From JAFGNV01 sp964612485 (GTDB lineage Bacteria > Chloroflexota > Anaerolineae > 4572-78 > J111), in the NCBI GenBank assembly GCA_964612485.1, contig CAZTFF010000013.1, positions 1-64,000 of the forward strand: a stretch of 64,000 bases of DNA. The letters run 5' to 3'. The notes under the pieces are model-generated. The model did no database searches. It was not told where the DNA came from and saw only the letters and a program-made list of their open reading frames with translations. Position numbers and translations under genes: made by a program. Below, one piece after another: positions 24,942 to 32,609 of this stretch (position 1 is the stretch's first letter; each line of letters starts with the position of its first letter).

Positions 24942-26774
24942 ATGCTCAAAAAACCATCGACAAAACAAAAGAATTTTCACCATCCCGATCTGGTATTCTG
25001 GGCTTGCCTGCTTGCCTTAAACAGCTTGCTGTTCCTGCCGCTCTACCTGTTCAATCGGGAAACCACCACCTTTCTACCCTTTCAAGCCGGCAGCCTAACC
25101 GAAATAGTCCAACAGTTGGTTGTGTGGCGCAATAACCTGGATATGTTCCGGCTGAATGCCGAAATCCCGCTGCTGACCGCGTTTTGGGTGCTGGTGCCCT
25201 GGCTGCGAACGCCGCGCAAAAGCCGTTGGTTCCGCCGGCTGTTTCTGGCGGTTTACGTGGCCGCATTGAGTTACTACCTGTATGAGAGCATCATGCTCTC
25301 GCTCTACCAATCGGACCCGGTCTTTTACAGCCATTACCGGCTGGTGGTTGACGGCTTGCAGATGATCGCCCACAGCCTGAAGATACCGTTGAGCGTGTAC
25401 GCCATCGGCCTTGGCGGGCTGATGGTTGGCCTTCTGCTGATTGGGTGGCTGGTCCGAACCCTGGTGGGCGGCATTCCGGTTGAGCAACTGAGCCGCGGCT
25501 CGCGCATCGGACTGGTGGCGCTGGCCCTGGTAATGGGCGTCTATCTGCTCACCCAGCAAACGGCCCTGGCCAGCCCCAAAATGGTCATCAGTAGTTTTGG
25601 CTATAAACTTCAGAAGAATTTGCAAGAGTCGGTTCGGGTTCGCCGGCAGGTGACTCATTTTGATGATACGTCTCTGCAAACCATCTACAACTACAACGGC
25701 TACACCTTGCTAAAAAAGCCCAACATCTATCTGATCTTTGTAGAATCTTACGGCAGCGTGCTGTACCGGCGTCCCGATTACAAAGACGCCTATCTGGCCC
25801 TGCTGGCCGAGTTGGAACCGCAACTTCAAGCGGCGGGCTGGCACGCGGCCTCCACGCTCAGCGAATCGCCCACCTGGGGCGGCGGCTCCTGGATGGCCTA
25901 TACCAGCGCCTTATTTGGGCTGCGGGTGGATACCCACCCCCAATATCTGGCCCTGGTTGATAAATATCAATCCGAAACCTACCCGGATTTGGGCCAGTTT
26001 CTTCAAAGCCAGGGGTACGATACCACCTGGCTTTCATCCATTTCGGAAGAACTGGATGAGGCCAAATGGCAGGCCTACCAAAATTTTCATAAAGCCGACC
26101 ACTGGCTGCACTACAGCGATCTCAATTACACCGGCCCCCATTACGGCTGGGGGCCGGCCCCGCCGGACCAATACGCGCTCAATTTTGCCCGCGAGACCGT
26201 GATCAACAAATCAGAAAATCCCTCCTTTTTATTCTTCATTACCCAAAACTCCCATTTTCCGTGGGTGCCGCTGCCGGAACCGGCCAGCGATTGGCGCAGC
26301 TTTAATGAAATGATGGGAGAACCGGAGATACCGCCGGTGCCCACGCACCAGGCTAAACGGCAAAACTATCTGAACGCTATTAATTACCAGTTAAGGTTTC
26401 TCACCGATTATATTTTACAGACGGGAGATGAAGAGTCGATCTTTATCCTCATTGGCGACCACCAGCCACAGCAAGTATCGCGGCGCAACGACAGTTTTGA
26501 CACGCCCCTCCACATCATCAGTAAAGATGCCGCCCTGGTCGAGGCCTTTCTGGCCTATGATTTTGTGCCGGGGTTGGCCGTACAGGATATGGCTACCGTA
26601 ACCCCGCCTACAGCTACCATGCGCCATGAGGGGTTATATTCAATGGTTGCGCGGGTGCTGGTGGCGCAGTACGGCCAGGGGAACAAAGTATTACCGCCCT
26701 ATTTTCCCAATGGTATTCCGCTGGAGAAAGAGTCCGCAAAGTTACGCGAAGGCGCGCAAAGAGAAAATTTTTAG
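24942..26774 (+). CDS. LtaS-like membrane sulfatase-fold phosphotransferase
   Basis: The 610-residue protein has about five N-terminal transmembrane helices (first ~210 residues) and a large extracellular alkaline-phosphatase-superfamily domain. The domain shows the first metal site IYLIFVESYG, a candidate Thr nucleophile in S-P-T-W-G-G-G-S-W, and a later LIGDHQPQ metal site. This architecture fits lipoteichoic-acid-synthase/phosphoglycerol-transferase-like enzymes, which modify surface polymers or lipids with headgroups from phospholipids. The acceptor is unknown. The last residues (ESAKLREGAQRENF) are encoded by one arm of a 22-bp inverted repeat and so look like a repeat-derived tail. No strong ribosome-binding site is seen. 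Confidence 0.78.
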   Translation: MLKKPSTKQKNFHHPDLVFWACLLALNSLLFLPLYLFNRETTTFLPFQAGSLTEIVQQLVVWRNNLDMFRLNAEIPLLTAFWVLVPWLRTPRKSRWFRRLFLAVYVAALSYYLYESIMLSLYQSDPVFYSHYRLVVDGLQMIAHSLKIPLSVYAIGLGGLMVGLLLIGWLVRTLVGGIPVEQLSRGSRIGLVALALVMGVYLLTQQTALASPKMVISSFGYKLQKNLQESVRVRRQVTHFDDTSLQTIYNYNGYTLLKKPNIYLIFVESYGSVLYRRPDYKDAYLALLAELEPQLQAAGWHAASTLSESPTWGGGSWMAYTSALFGLRVDTHPQYLALVDKYQSETYPDLGQFLQSQGYDTTWLSSISEELDEAKWQAYQNFHKADHWLHYSDLNYTGPHYGWGPAPPDQYALNFARETVINKSENPSFLFFITQNSHFPWVPLPEPASDWRSFNEMMGEPEIPPVPTHQAKRQNYLNAINYQLRFLTDYILQTGDEESIFILIGDHQPQQVSRRNDSFDTPLHIISKDAALVEAFLAYDFVPGLAVQDMATVTPPTATMRHEGLYSMVARVLVAQYGQGNKVLPPYFPNGIPLEKESAKLREGAQRENF

Positions 26775-26802
26775 CGTATCTTCGCGTAACTTCGCGGACT
26801 CT
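26729..26802. repeat. 22-bp inverted repeat spanning the end of the LtaS-like gene
   Basis: The arm AGAGTCCGCAAAGTTACGCG... (26729-26750) is complementary at 21 of 22 positions to 26781-26802, with a 30-nt centre. The stop codon lies in the centre. It could act as a 3' hairpin or be a miniature repeat inserted at the gene end, replacing the original C-terminal codons. Confidence 0.75.
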
Positions 26803-26858
26803 AAACAGAATGTATTGGCGGATTTTAAAACCCTTACGGGTTATGAGGAGAGACATCA

Positions 26859-27590
26859 ATGAGAAAAGCCTTGATATTAAATTTAATGATGGTTTTTGTG
26901 CTGCTGCTGGCGGCCTGTGGGGGAACGGCGGAACCAACTCCCACCCCAATCCCGCCCACGCCGGTGCCGGACCGCGAGGCGGAAACGGGCGATACCGCCG
27001 GTAGCACCGGAGGCGCGTTGAGCGGCCTGCACACCTACCAGATCGTGCCGTCCGAATCGACGGCGGCCTATATTGTCGATGAACAATTTTTTGAGGGGGC
27101 CTTAGCCAAATATGGCATCGAGACCGGGCTGGTAGACACCATCGGCAAAACGCAGGAAATCGAAGGACAATTCACTATCAATTTTGATGACCTGTCGGCG
27201 CTGCAAGGAACCAACCAATTTACGGTCAAACTCAACACCCTGGTCAGCGATCAATCCCTCCGGGACAACTGGATTCGGGAAAACGGGCCGCAGTTCAGCC
27301 AATACCCCCTGGCCCAATTTACCGCCACCGGCCTGGAAAGCGCGCCCCAAACCTACACCGAGGGCGAAGAAGTTCAATTCAAACTCCTGGGCGATTTAAC
27401 TATCCGGGAGATCACCCAACCGGCCACCTTTGACGTCACCGCCACCGTTCAAGGCGATACCGTAACCGGCACGGCCACCACCCAGCTAAAAATGACTGAT
27501 TTTGGTTTTGAACCGCCCAGTTTTGCCAATACGCTTACGGTGGAAAACGAGTTTATGGTCAGAATTGAGTTTACGGCCAGAGAGCAATAA
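26859..27590 (+). CDS. YceI-like lipoprotein
   Basis: The 243-residue product has a lipoprotein signal peptide ending L-A-A-C (Cys20), a Pro/Thr-rich linker of about 20 residues and a YceI domain: an N-terminal Y.IVPSESTAAY strand, the central LRDNWIRE segment, Y.LAQFTATGLE, and the LTIREITQPATFDVT strand. YceI proteins are lipocalin-like beta-barrels that bind long isoprenoid or amide lipids. It would be anchored on the outer face of the membrane and may bind polyprenyl molecules there. It follows the LtaS-like gene by 84 nt on the same strand. Confidence 0.87.
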   Translation: MRKALILNLMMVFVLLLAACGGTAEPTPTPIPPTPVPDREAETGDTAGSTGGALSGLHTYQIVPSESTAAYIVDEQFFEGALAKYGIETGLVDTIGKTQEIEGQFTINFDDLSALQGTNQFTVKLNTLVSDQSLRDNWIRENGPQFSQYPLAQFTATGLESAPQTYTEGEEVQFKLLGDLTIREITQPATFDVTATVQGDTVTGTATTQLKMTDFGFEPPSFANTLTVENEFMVRIEFTAREQ

Positions 27591-27598
27591 AAATTTCT

Positions 27599-27698
27599 GT
27601 ATCTTCTCAATAATCTGGGGCAGAGTTGGTTGAGCCTGTCGAAACCAACGGTCTTCGGCAGGCTCAGACCTCGTTCCCCCGAAACATTGAGAAGATAC
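27599..27698. repeat. 100-bp nested inverted-repeat element
   Basis: The outer arms GTATCTTCTCAAT (27599-27611) and ATTGAGAAGATAC (27686-27698) are perfect 13-bp inverted repeats. Inside, GAGCCTG pairs with CAGGCTC, and a smaller TTGGTT/AACCAA hairpin is nested. This looks like a miniature palindromic element (REP/MITE-like) after the YceI gene, but no transposase or target duplication is seen. Confidence 0.65.
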
Positions 27699-27710
27699 AA
27701 ATTTCTAACA

Positions 27711-27750
27711 TCAAAAAAGGAGCGCAAACGCGCTCCTTGGTTGTTTTTGT
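27711..27750. terminator. Bidirectional terminator between YceI and anti-sigma genes
   Basis: AAGGAGCGC (27717-27725) pairs perfectly with GCGCTCCTT (27730-27738) around AAAC. On the minus strand it is followed by TTTTTTGA, giving a good terminator for the sigma/anti-sigma run; on the plus strand a weaker TTGTTTTTG follows. The same AGGAGCGC stem ends the structured RNA at 24.7 kb. Confidence 0.8.
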
Positions 27751-27769
27751 TTTTCAGAAAGAATCCGGC

Positions 27770-28030
27770 TTATACCGGCCTCGATGGGTCGCAGGGCCAG
27801 GGATCATCTACGGAACCAATAATGGTCAGCACGCTCTCAAACAGGTCGGTGCAATCGGGGCAATTTTTAAGATGCTGCTTGACCACCGCCATCACCTGGC
27901 AGGGGGCGGCCCCTTCAACAATCAAGTCGGTGTATTCGTCCAATAGATCGTAACATTCCTGGCAAGAAATCTCTTTTTCTTTGGTTTCCAAAGCCGATTG
28001 GATCAGTAGTTTTATCGTTGGCTTGCTCAT
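27770..28030 (-). CDS. Soluble zinc-binding anti-sigma (ZAS) domain protein
   Basis: The predicted 86-residue product carries the zinc anti-sigma signature: an upstream S-C-Q-E-C, then H-L-K-N-C-P-D-C, i.e. H-x3-C-x2-C. There is no membrane helix, so it would be a cytoplasmic anti-sigma factor or redox/zinc switch. I chose the ATG at 28030 because a GGAG site lies 8 nt upstream; a longer start at 28096 would overlap the sigma-factor gene by 8 nt. It directly follows the sigma gene, the usual order for a sigma/anti-sigma pair. The short C-terminal extension is not recognised. Confidence 0.78.
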   Translation of the reverse strand: MSKPTIKLLIQSALETKEKEISCQECYDLLDEYTDLIVEGAAPCQVMAVVKQHLKNCPDCTDLFESVLTIIGSVDDPWPCDPSRPV

Positions 28031-28088
28031 CGCTTTTACTCCATCGCTCACGCCGTCTTTGCTTTTAGACGCCGTAGCTTCCCCAATC

Positions 28089-28742
28089 TTACCCATTGTC
28101 GCTAAATAATTTCAAAATATAGTGGGGCGGCAAATCCAACGCTTCCAGACCTGATTTTAGCTTGAGCCGGGCGTCGTGCAGTAGTTTGTAAATATTGTTG
28201 ATATTGGTGTCCAGCAGGCGGGCCACTTCGGCCATGGGAATGTTTTCTATCCGAACGGCCACCAGCACCTGGCGCTGGCGGCCGGTCAAATCATTGTTGA
28301 TCACGTGGTTGATGGCGTCCCATACCTGCTTGCGCTCGTTCTGAGCATCAGGATCGCTCGCCGCCGATGCGGCATCATACTCAAAAATCTCTTGCAGCGA
28401 AGTGCCGGAATCAGTGATGGCATCCAGCGATAGATCGCGCCATTTGGCCCGACGCAGTTCGCTGATGGTGTGGTTGGCCGCAATTTTAGCGGCCCAGGTA
28501 GTAAATTTACTCTTTCCCCGAAACGAGTCCAGCCCTTTTTGAATTTTCAGCAGCGCGTCCTGGGCAAAATCCTGGCACATTTGCTGCAATTCACTTTCGG
28601 CCAGGTACCGCAAATCGCTGCGGGAGTGAAGGTAAATGATCACGGCTCGCTGCAAATATTGGTTCAAATCTTCAATGGCGCCGGCTTGCTGGGGATGGCC
28701 GTCGCGCAACTGTTCCAGCCACATCTCATTGGTTCGTTCCAT
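28089..28742 (-). CDS. ECF-like sigma-70 family RNA polymerase sigma factor
   Basis: The 217-residue protein has sigma region 2 (FAQDALLKIQKGLDSFRG with FTTWAAKIAANHTISELRR, the -10 binding helix) and region 4 (TGRQRQVLVAVRIENIPMAEVARLLDTN, the -35 binding helix-turn-helix), and lacks regions 1 and 3. This is the ECF arrangement. The linker between regions 2 and 4 is longer than usual. The ATG at 28742 has AAGGA upstream and is preferred over a TTG at 28784, which would overlap the glycosyltransferase. It lies between a GT-C glycosyltransferase and a ZAS gene and may control envelope functions. Confidence 0.85.
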   Translation of the reverse strand: MERTNEMWLEQLRDGHPQQAGAIEDLNQYLQRAVIIYLHSRSDLRYLAESELQQMCQDFAQDALLKIQKGLDSFRGKSKFTTWAAKIAANHTISELRRAKWRDLSLDAITDSGTSLQEIFEYDAASAASDPDAQNERKQVWDAINHVINNDLTGRQRQVLVAVRIENIPMAEVARLLDTNINNIYKLLHDARLKLKSGLEALDLPPHYILKLFSDNG

Positions 28743-28762
28743 TGGCTCATTCCTTATGGGGT

Positions 28763-31573
28763 CTATTCTACTAAAATCGGCCAATTTTCCAAAATCACGT
28801 GATCGTTCACAATTTCTCCGGCTTCGATAACCGGCAGGCGGCTGAAATCGTTAGGATCATACAACCCAATTTCCAGCCGGTATTCGCCGGGCGGGCCATC
28901 GGCAGGCAGGTGCAGCGTATAAGGGTCGATGATGTATTCCTCCGGCAGCCAGCCGGTGGTGGGGAAGCGGCCCGCGCCGGGAACTTGGTCTTGCTGGGCC
29001 ACAATATCACCTTGCTCATTCAAAAGATGGACAAACACAGTCCAGCTTTTATCGGGCGTGGCCTGCGCGCGCCAATGAAGCGTAACCGGCAGGGCATCGC
29101 CCGGTTGCAGCGACGAGGCGGCGGTATCCAGGCCCACCAGTTTTATCTGATTGTTGAAATTCACCGCCAGCTCGATTTGAGGCTGCGGCGGCTCAAAGTT
29201 ATGCGGTCGATCCACCGTGGTGAGCGTGGTCAGTTCAACCTGTTTGCCCCCCGACACATCCAGCAGCGTTTTGTCCGGCGTAAGCAAACCAACTACCAGG
29301 TGGTACGTTCCGGGCGGCAGCGTGGCCGGCAGCGAAACATCGTGTGGATCGCGCAGCAGCGTGCCGGGCAACCAATCGGTGGTGGGGCGAATGGGCGGCT
29401 GCTCGTGAATGACCACCGGCTGCCCGGCGTTGTCTTTCAACTGGATCGACACCAGCAGCGGCCCCGGCCCCGCCGCACGCGACTCCCAAAAGAGGGTGAG
29501 CGGCAATGTTTCGCCGGATTGAAAGGGGGCGCTGCCCAGGCTGTAGCCAATCAATCGGGCTGATTTACCAAATGTGGCATCCATCGTCAACTGCACCGGC
29601 AGGGCGGCGGGGTCAACGGGGGGATCAGGCTCTTTTACGGTGATTTGGGCCAGCAGCAGTTCTACGCCCTGGGGCTGGCCGTCGGCATCCAGTAAATTCA
29701 GGGGATGGGCGTCGCCGGTGCGGCGGACGCTGAGCAGCAGGCGGTAGGTGCCGGGCGGTGCGCCGGCGGCGATCAACAGGCCGTGGCGGTCAACCAACCG
29801 ATCCCCCGGCGCTAAATCGGTGAAATGGGCCTGCCCGGCCTGGGGATGGCTGTCGCGGATGGCCCAGGTGCGGCCTGCGGCATCGGCCAGGCGCAAACTG
29901 ACCAGATAATTGCTGCCCAGGCTTTTATTTTTGCGCCAGGTCAAATCGATGGGCACTACGCCGCGCCCGGCTTCAAAAGGCTCTGCGCCGATTGTAGCCG
30001 CCAGCAGCGCCAGCCGGTTTTCAAAATTGCCGATTGGCCCTTTAATGGTGGTGGCAGCCGGCGCGCCGGCCAGGGTGAGTTTGGTTTGGGGCGAGTACCA
30101 TTCCAGCAGGGCCGGGTAGCCCCGGCGGGCAATGGCGGCTTCGGCTTGGTCTTCCCAAAAATGGCCCAGTGCCTGGTGGGCCGGAAACCACAGGCGCGGC
30201 GAAGCGGCAAAAATTTGGGTCAAATCCTCTTCCAGTTGAGATTGCCCGTTTGCGCCGGCCCAGCCCTGGCCCCAGCCGGGCACCTCAAAGAGGCGCGGGC
30301 GCGGCGGGGGCAAATAGGCGTGGTAAAAGCCCAACTGCCACTGGTAACTGGCCAGCAGGGTATCGTTGGGCGTGGCGCGGGCGGCAATATCTTGCAGCAG
30401 CGGGCGGTAATCCTGGCGCGGGTAGCGGGGCGTGCTGTAAAAACTGAGCAGGCTGATGTTGACGATCAGCAGCATGGCCAGCACAAACGTGCCCACCAGC
30501 AGGTATTGTCGATCCCACAGCCAGATAATGCCCGCACCGATGAGGATCCAGTAGGCGGGCGCGGCCAGCAGCAGCGTGCGTTCAAAAAAACGGGGCGTAA
30601 AAGGAAAGGCCAGATTGACTACATAGCCCATCGCCAACGGGGTCAGCAGGTAGAAGAGCAGCAGGGAGGTTCGGGTGGATCGCATCGACAAAACCGCAAT
30701 AAATCCCAACACGGCCACAAGAATAAACGGGAGCGCGGTCCAGATGTATTGCTGCAAGGCGTCGGAGATGTGGCCCACGCTGAAGGCCACAAAATGATCG
30801 CCAAAAAAGCGGATAGAGCTTAACGGAAGGTAGCCTTCGACCACGCGCTTGTTTTTAACGTAGGTGGTTAATCGCGGCCCCAGGTAAATCAGCCAGGGGA
30901 GATAAAGCAGGCCCACCCAGAATACAGGGCGCAGGCGGGCGATCAAGATTGAAAGCGAATTTTTCCCGGGGGAGCGGTGGCGAAGTCCGTCAAGCAGCAA
31001 ATAGAGCGCCTGCCCCAGTATCAGAAATCCGGCATAGTAGTGGGTGTAGAGGGCGGCGGTGGTCAGCCCCACGTAGGCAATCAACTCCTGCCGCCGGCCA
31101 TACGCTTGCCAGCGTACCAGGCTAACCATCGACAAAACCCCCAGCAGCGTGACCAATTGGTACATCCGCACTTCTTGCGAGTAATAAATGGCCAGCGGCA
31201 TCACCGCTGCTACGGCTGCGGCAGCCGCGCCCATGCGAAGATCGTTAAACAGGCGCCGGCCTAACAGGTACAGCGCCGGAATCAGCAGCGTACCGGTCAA
31301 TACGGAAAGGAACCGCCCCGTTTCCGCGCCCACCCCGGCCAGGCCAAACCACGTTTTTAGCAAAATGTAATAAAGTGGTGGGTGAATATCAAGGGCGGTC
31401 AGGGCCAGCAATTGCGGCAGCGATTGCACGGCAAAGTAAATGCTCCAGCCTTCATCGCCCCAGAGCGGTTGAAAATCGAGCCGCTGGACGCGCAGCCCAA
31501 AGCCAATCAACGTAAAGAAAAGCACCCAGAAGATTTTGATGCGGTTGGTCAAGGATGGAGTTGGTTGGCTCAT
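28763..31573 (-). CDS. GT-C family (PMT/ArnT-like) membrane glycosyltransferase with beta-rich C-terminus
   Basis: The 936-residue protein has an N-terminal GT-C module (about 1-420) of roughly ten membrane helices with the catalytic acidic pair in LWGDEGWS near residue 40, plus DIHPPLYY and YYSQEVRMY loops. These are typical of polyprenyl-phosphate-sugar dependent transferases. The rest (about 430-936) is predicted extracellular and contains repeated beta-sandwich-like segments with phrases such as LPGTLLRDPHDVSLP and LPEEYIIDPYTLHLP. It probably adds a sugar to a lipid or protein at the outer face. The start is the ATG at 31573. It lies 20 nt upstream of the sigma gene on the same strand. 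Confidence 0.83.
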   Translation of the reverse strand: MSQPTPSLTNRIKIFWVLFFTLIGFGLRVQRLDFQPLWGDEGWSIYFAVQSLPQLLALTALDIHPPLYYILLKTWFGLAGVGAETGRFLSVLTGTLLIPALYLLGRRLFNDLRMGAAAAAVAAVMPLAIYYSQEVRMYQLVTLLGVLSMVSLVRWQAYGRRQELIAYVGLTTAALYTHYYAGFLILGQALYLLLDGLRHRSPGKNSLSILIARLRPVFWVGLLYLPWLIYLGPRLTTYVKNKRVVEGYLPLSSIRFFGDHFVAFSVGHISDALQQYIWTALPFILVAVLGFIAVLSMRSTRTSLLLFYLLTPLAMGYVVNLAFPFTPRFFERTLLLAAPAYWILIGAGIIWLWDRQYLLVGTFVLAMLLIVNISLLSFYSTPRYPRQDYRPLLQDIAARATPNDTLLASYQWQLGFYHAYLPPPRPRLFEVPGWGQGWAGANGQSQLEEDLTQIFAASPRLWFPAHQALGHFWEDQAEAAIARRGYPALLEWYSPQTKLTLAGAPAATTIKGPIGNFENRLALLAATIGAEPFEAGRGVVPIDLTWRKNKSLGSNYLVSLRLADAAGRTWAIRDSHPQAGQAHFTDLAPGDRLVDRHGLLIAAGAPPGTYRLLLSVRRTGDAHPLNLLDADGQPQGVELLLAQITVKEPDPPVDPAALPVQLTMDATFGKSARLIGYSLGSAPFQSGETLPLTLFWESRAAGPGPLLVSIQLKDNAGQPVVIHEQPPIRPTTDWLPGTLLRDPHDVSLPATLPPGTYHLVVGLLTPDKTLLDVSGGKQVELTTLTTVDRPHNFEPPQPQIELAVNFNNQIKLVGLDTAASSLQPGDALPVTLHWRAQATPDKSWTVFVHLLNEQGDIVAQQDQVPGAGRFPTTGWLPEEYIIDPYTLHLPADGPPGEYRLEIGLYDPNDFSRLPVIEAGEIVNDHVILENWPILVE

Positions 31574-31673
31574 AACGCTTCCGGTGCCATAAGAACCTTT
31601 GCAAGTATCTGAAAACTTTGCGTTTATTCTAGCCAACTATGTTGATAAGGCAAGGGATGAGGTTTTAAAAAAG

Positions 31674-31745
31674 TAGACCGCCGACAGAAACCCCAAACCG
31701 TGGTGATGGACACAAAACAGTCTGAGGCCGATAGTCGACGGTCTA
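31674..31745 (-). terminator. Terminator-like inverted repeat after the FKBP gene
   Basis: TAGACCGCCGAC (31674-31685) and GTCGACGGTCTA (31734-31745) pair at 11 of 12 positions over a 48-nt loop, and on the minus strand a TTTTTT run follows. It would end the FKBP transcript. Confidence 0.6.
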
Positions 31746-31781
31746 TTTTTGTTTCAAACGTTGGTTGAGGGAAACGCTTTG

Positions 31782-32210
31782 TTACGCAACCTCAACCAAT
31801 TCAAGATCAAAGATCAAATCCTGGCCTGCCAGGGGATGGTTGGCGTCTAAAGAGACGCTTTCGTCGGAAATTTCGGTAACGGTCACGGCCACTGTGCGGC
31901 CATCCGGCTGGTGAAGCTCCAGGCGCTGGCCGACTTCCGGCTGGATGTGCTCCGGAATCTGCTGGCGTTCCACCGACAGCACCAGTTCATCGTGATGCGG
32001 GCCGTAGGCTTGTTCCGACGGGATGGTGACGGTTTTGGTATCGCCCGCCTCCATGCCATCGACCGCTTGTTCAAAACCGGGAATAACCTGGCCCGTGCCC
32101 AAGGTAAATTCCAGGGGATCGCGGCCTGAGGAGCTGTCAAACTCCGTACCATCGTCCAACCGGCCGGTATAGTGTACCTTCACAACATTTCCACTTTCTG
32201 CTTTAGCCAT
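31782..32210 (-). CDS. FKBP-type peptidyl-prolyl isomerase, SlyD-like
   Basis: This 142-residue protein shows the SlyD/FKBP pattern: VKVHYTGRLDDGTEFDSS, then FTLGTGQVIPGFEQAV with the G-Q-V-I-P-G-F-E active-site stretch, an insert-in-flap chaperone domain (about 65-125), and a C-terminal NHPLAGQDLIFDLELV. It lacks the His/Cys-rich metal tail of E. coli SlyD. It is cytoplasmic, without a signal peptide, and acts as a proline isomerase and chaperone. Either of two ATGs 6 nt apart (32216, 32210) could be the start; the second is better spaced from AAGGTG. Confidence 0.9.
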   Translation of the reverse strand: MAKAESGNVVKVHYTGRLDDGTEFDSSSGRDPLEFTLGTGQVIPGFEQAVDGMEAGDTKTVTIPSEQAYGPHHDELVLSVERQQIPEHIQPEVGQRLELHQPDGRTVAVTVTEISDESVSLDANHPLAGQDLIFDLELVEVA

Positions 32211-32216
32211 TTCCAT

Positions 32217-32609
32217 TTCACCTTTCTATATTGATTGTCCATTGTATGATCTCAAAGATGAGATCGTTTGAGTGAAACGCGTCCTCCGGGTTTTGTTCGG
32301 CGGCAAATAAAAAGCCGCAATAATGACCCGGCCAAAACGCCTCACATGTTGCGGCTTATTTAATGCTGACTATGGGGCTGGTAATCCATCTGATACATCA
32401 TCATTCGGTGCTTCCGGCTGCCTTTTTAGCATTCCATTTGGCTGCGCTCAACAAGGGAAACGCCTCCACAAAAACACCAAAGATTTACAGATGTCTTCCG
32501 GCAAAACTAAAAAGCATTTGTTATAGAGTCAACATAGCATGAATTGGGGGATACGTCAAACCGGAGTCAAATTGACGATTGGCGTTATAAAAATCCTCAC
32601 AGGATGGCC
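32217..32609. other. Intergenic region with hairpins, no convincing gene
   Basis: This 393-nt gap holds a small 7-bp hairpin GATCTCA/TGAGATC at 32248-32265 in the FKBP leader, the inverted repeat listed separately at 32312-32357, and otherwise unremarkable sequence. A 67-codon open frame at 32323 lacks a ribosome-binding site and resembles nothing I know. Confidence 0.5.
32312..32357. terminator. Hairpin with AT flanks in the FKBP / Asp-box intergenic region
   Basis: AAGCCGCAA (32312-32320) pairs with TTGCGGCTT (32349-32357) over a 28-nt loop, with A-runs on the left and ATTTAA on the right. It lies well upstream of the FKBP start and about 250 nt beyond the Asp-box protein stop on the minus strand. 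It may terminate that transcript, though the loop is long. Confidence 0.4.

Noticed and set aside
24721..24942. tRNA or known riboswitch in the dehydrogenase leader
   Set aside because: No T-loop or anticodon arm is present, and I could not match the core to SAM, TPP, FMN, cobalamin, glycine or c-di-GMP consensus sequences remembered. I kept it as an unclassified structured RNA.
32323..32526. 67-codon open frame in the FKBP/Asp-box intergenic region
   Set aside because: It has no ribosome-binding site, starts inside a hairpin and has a composition unlike a protein.
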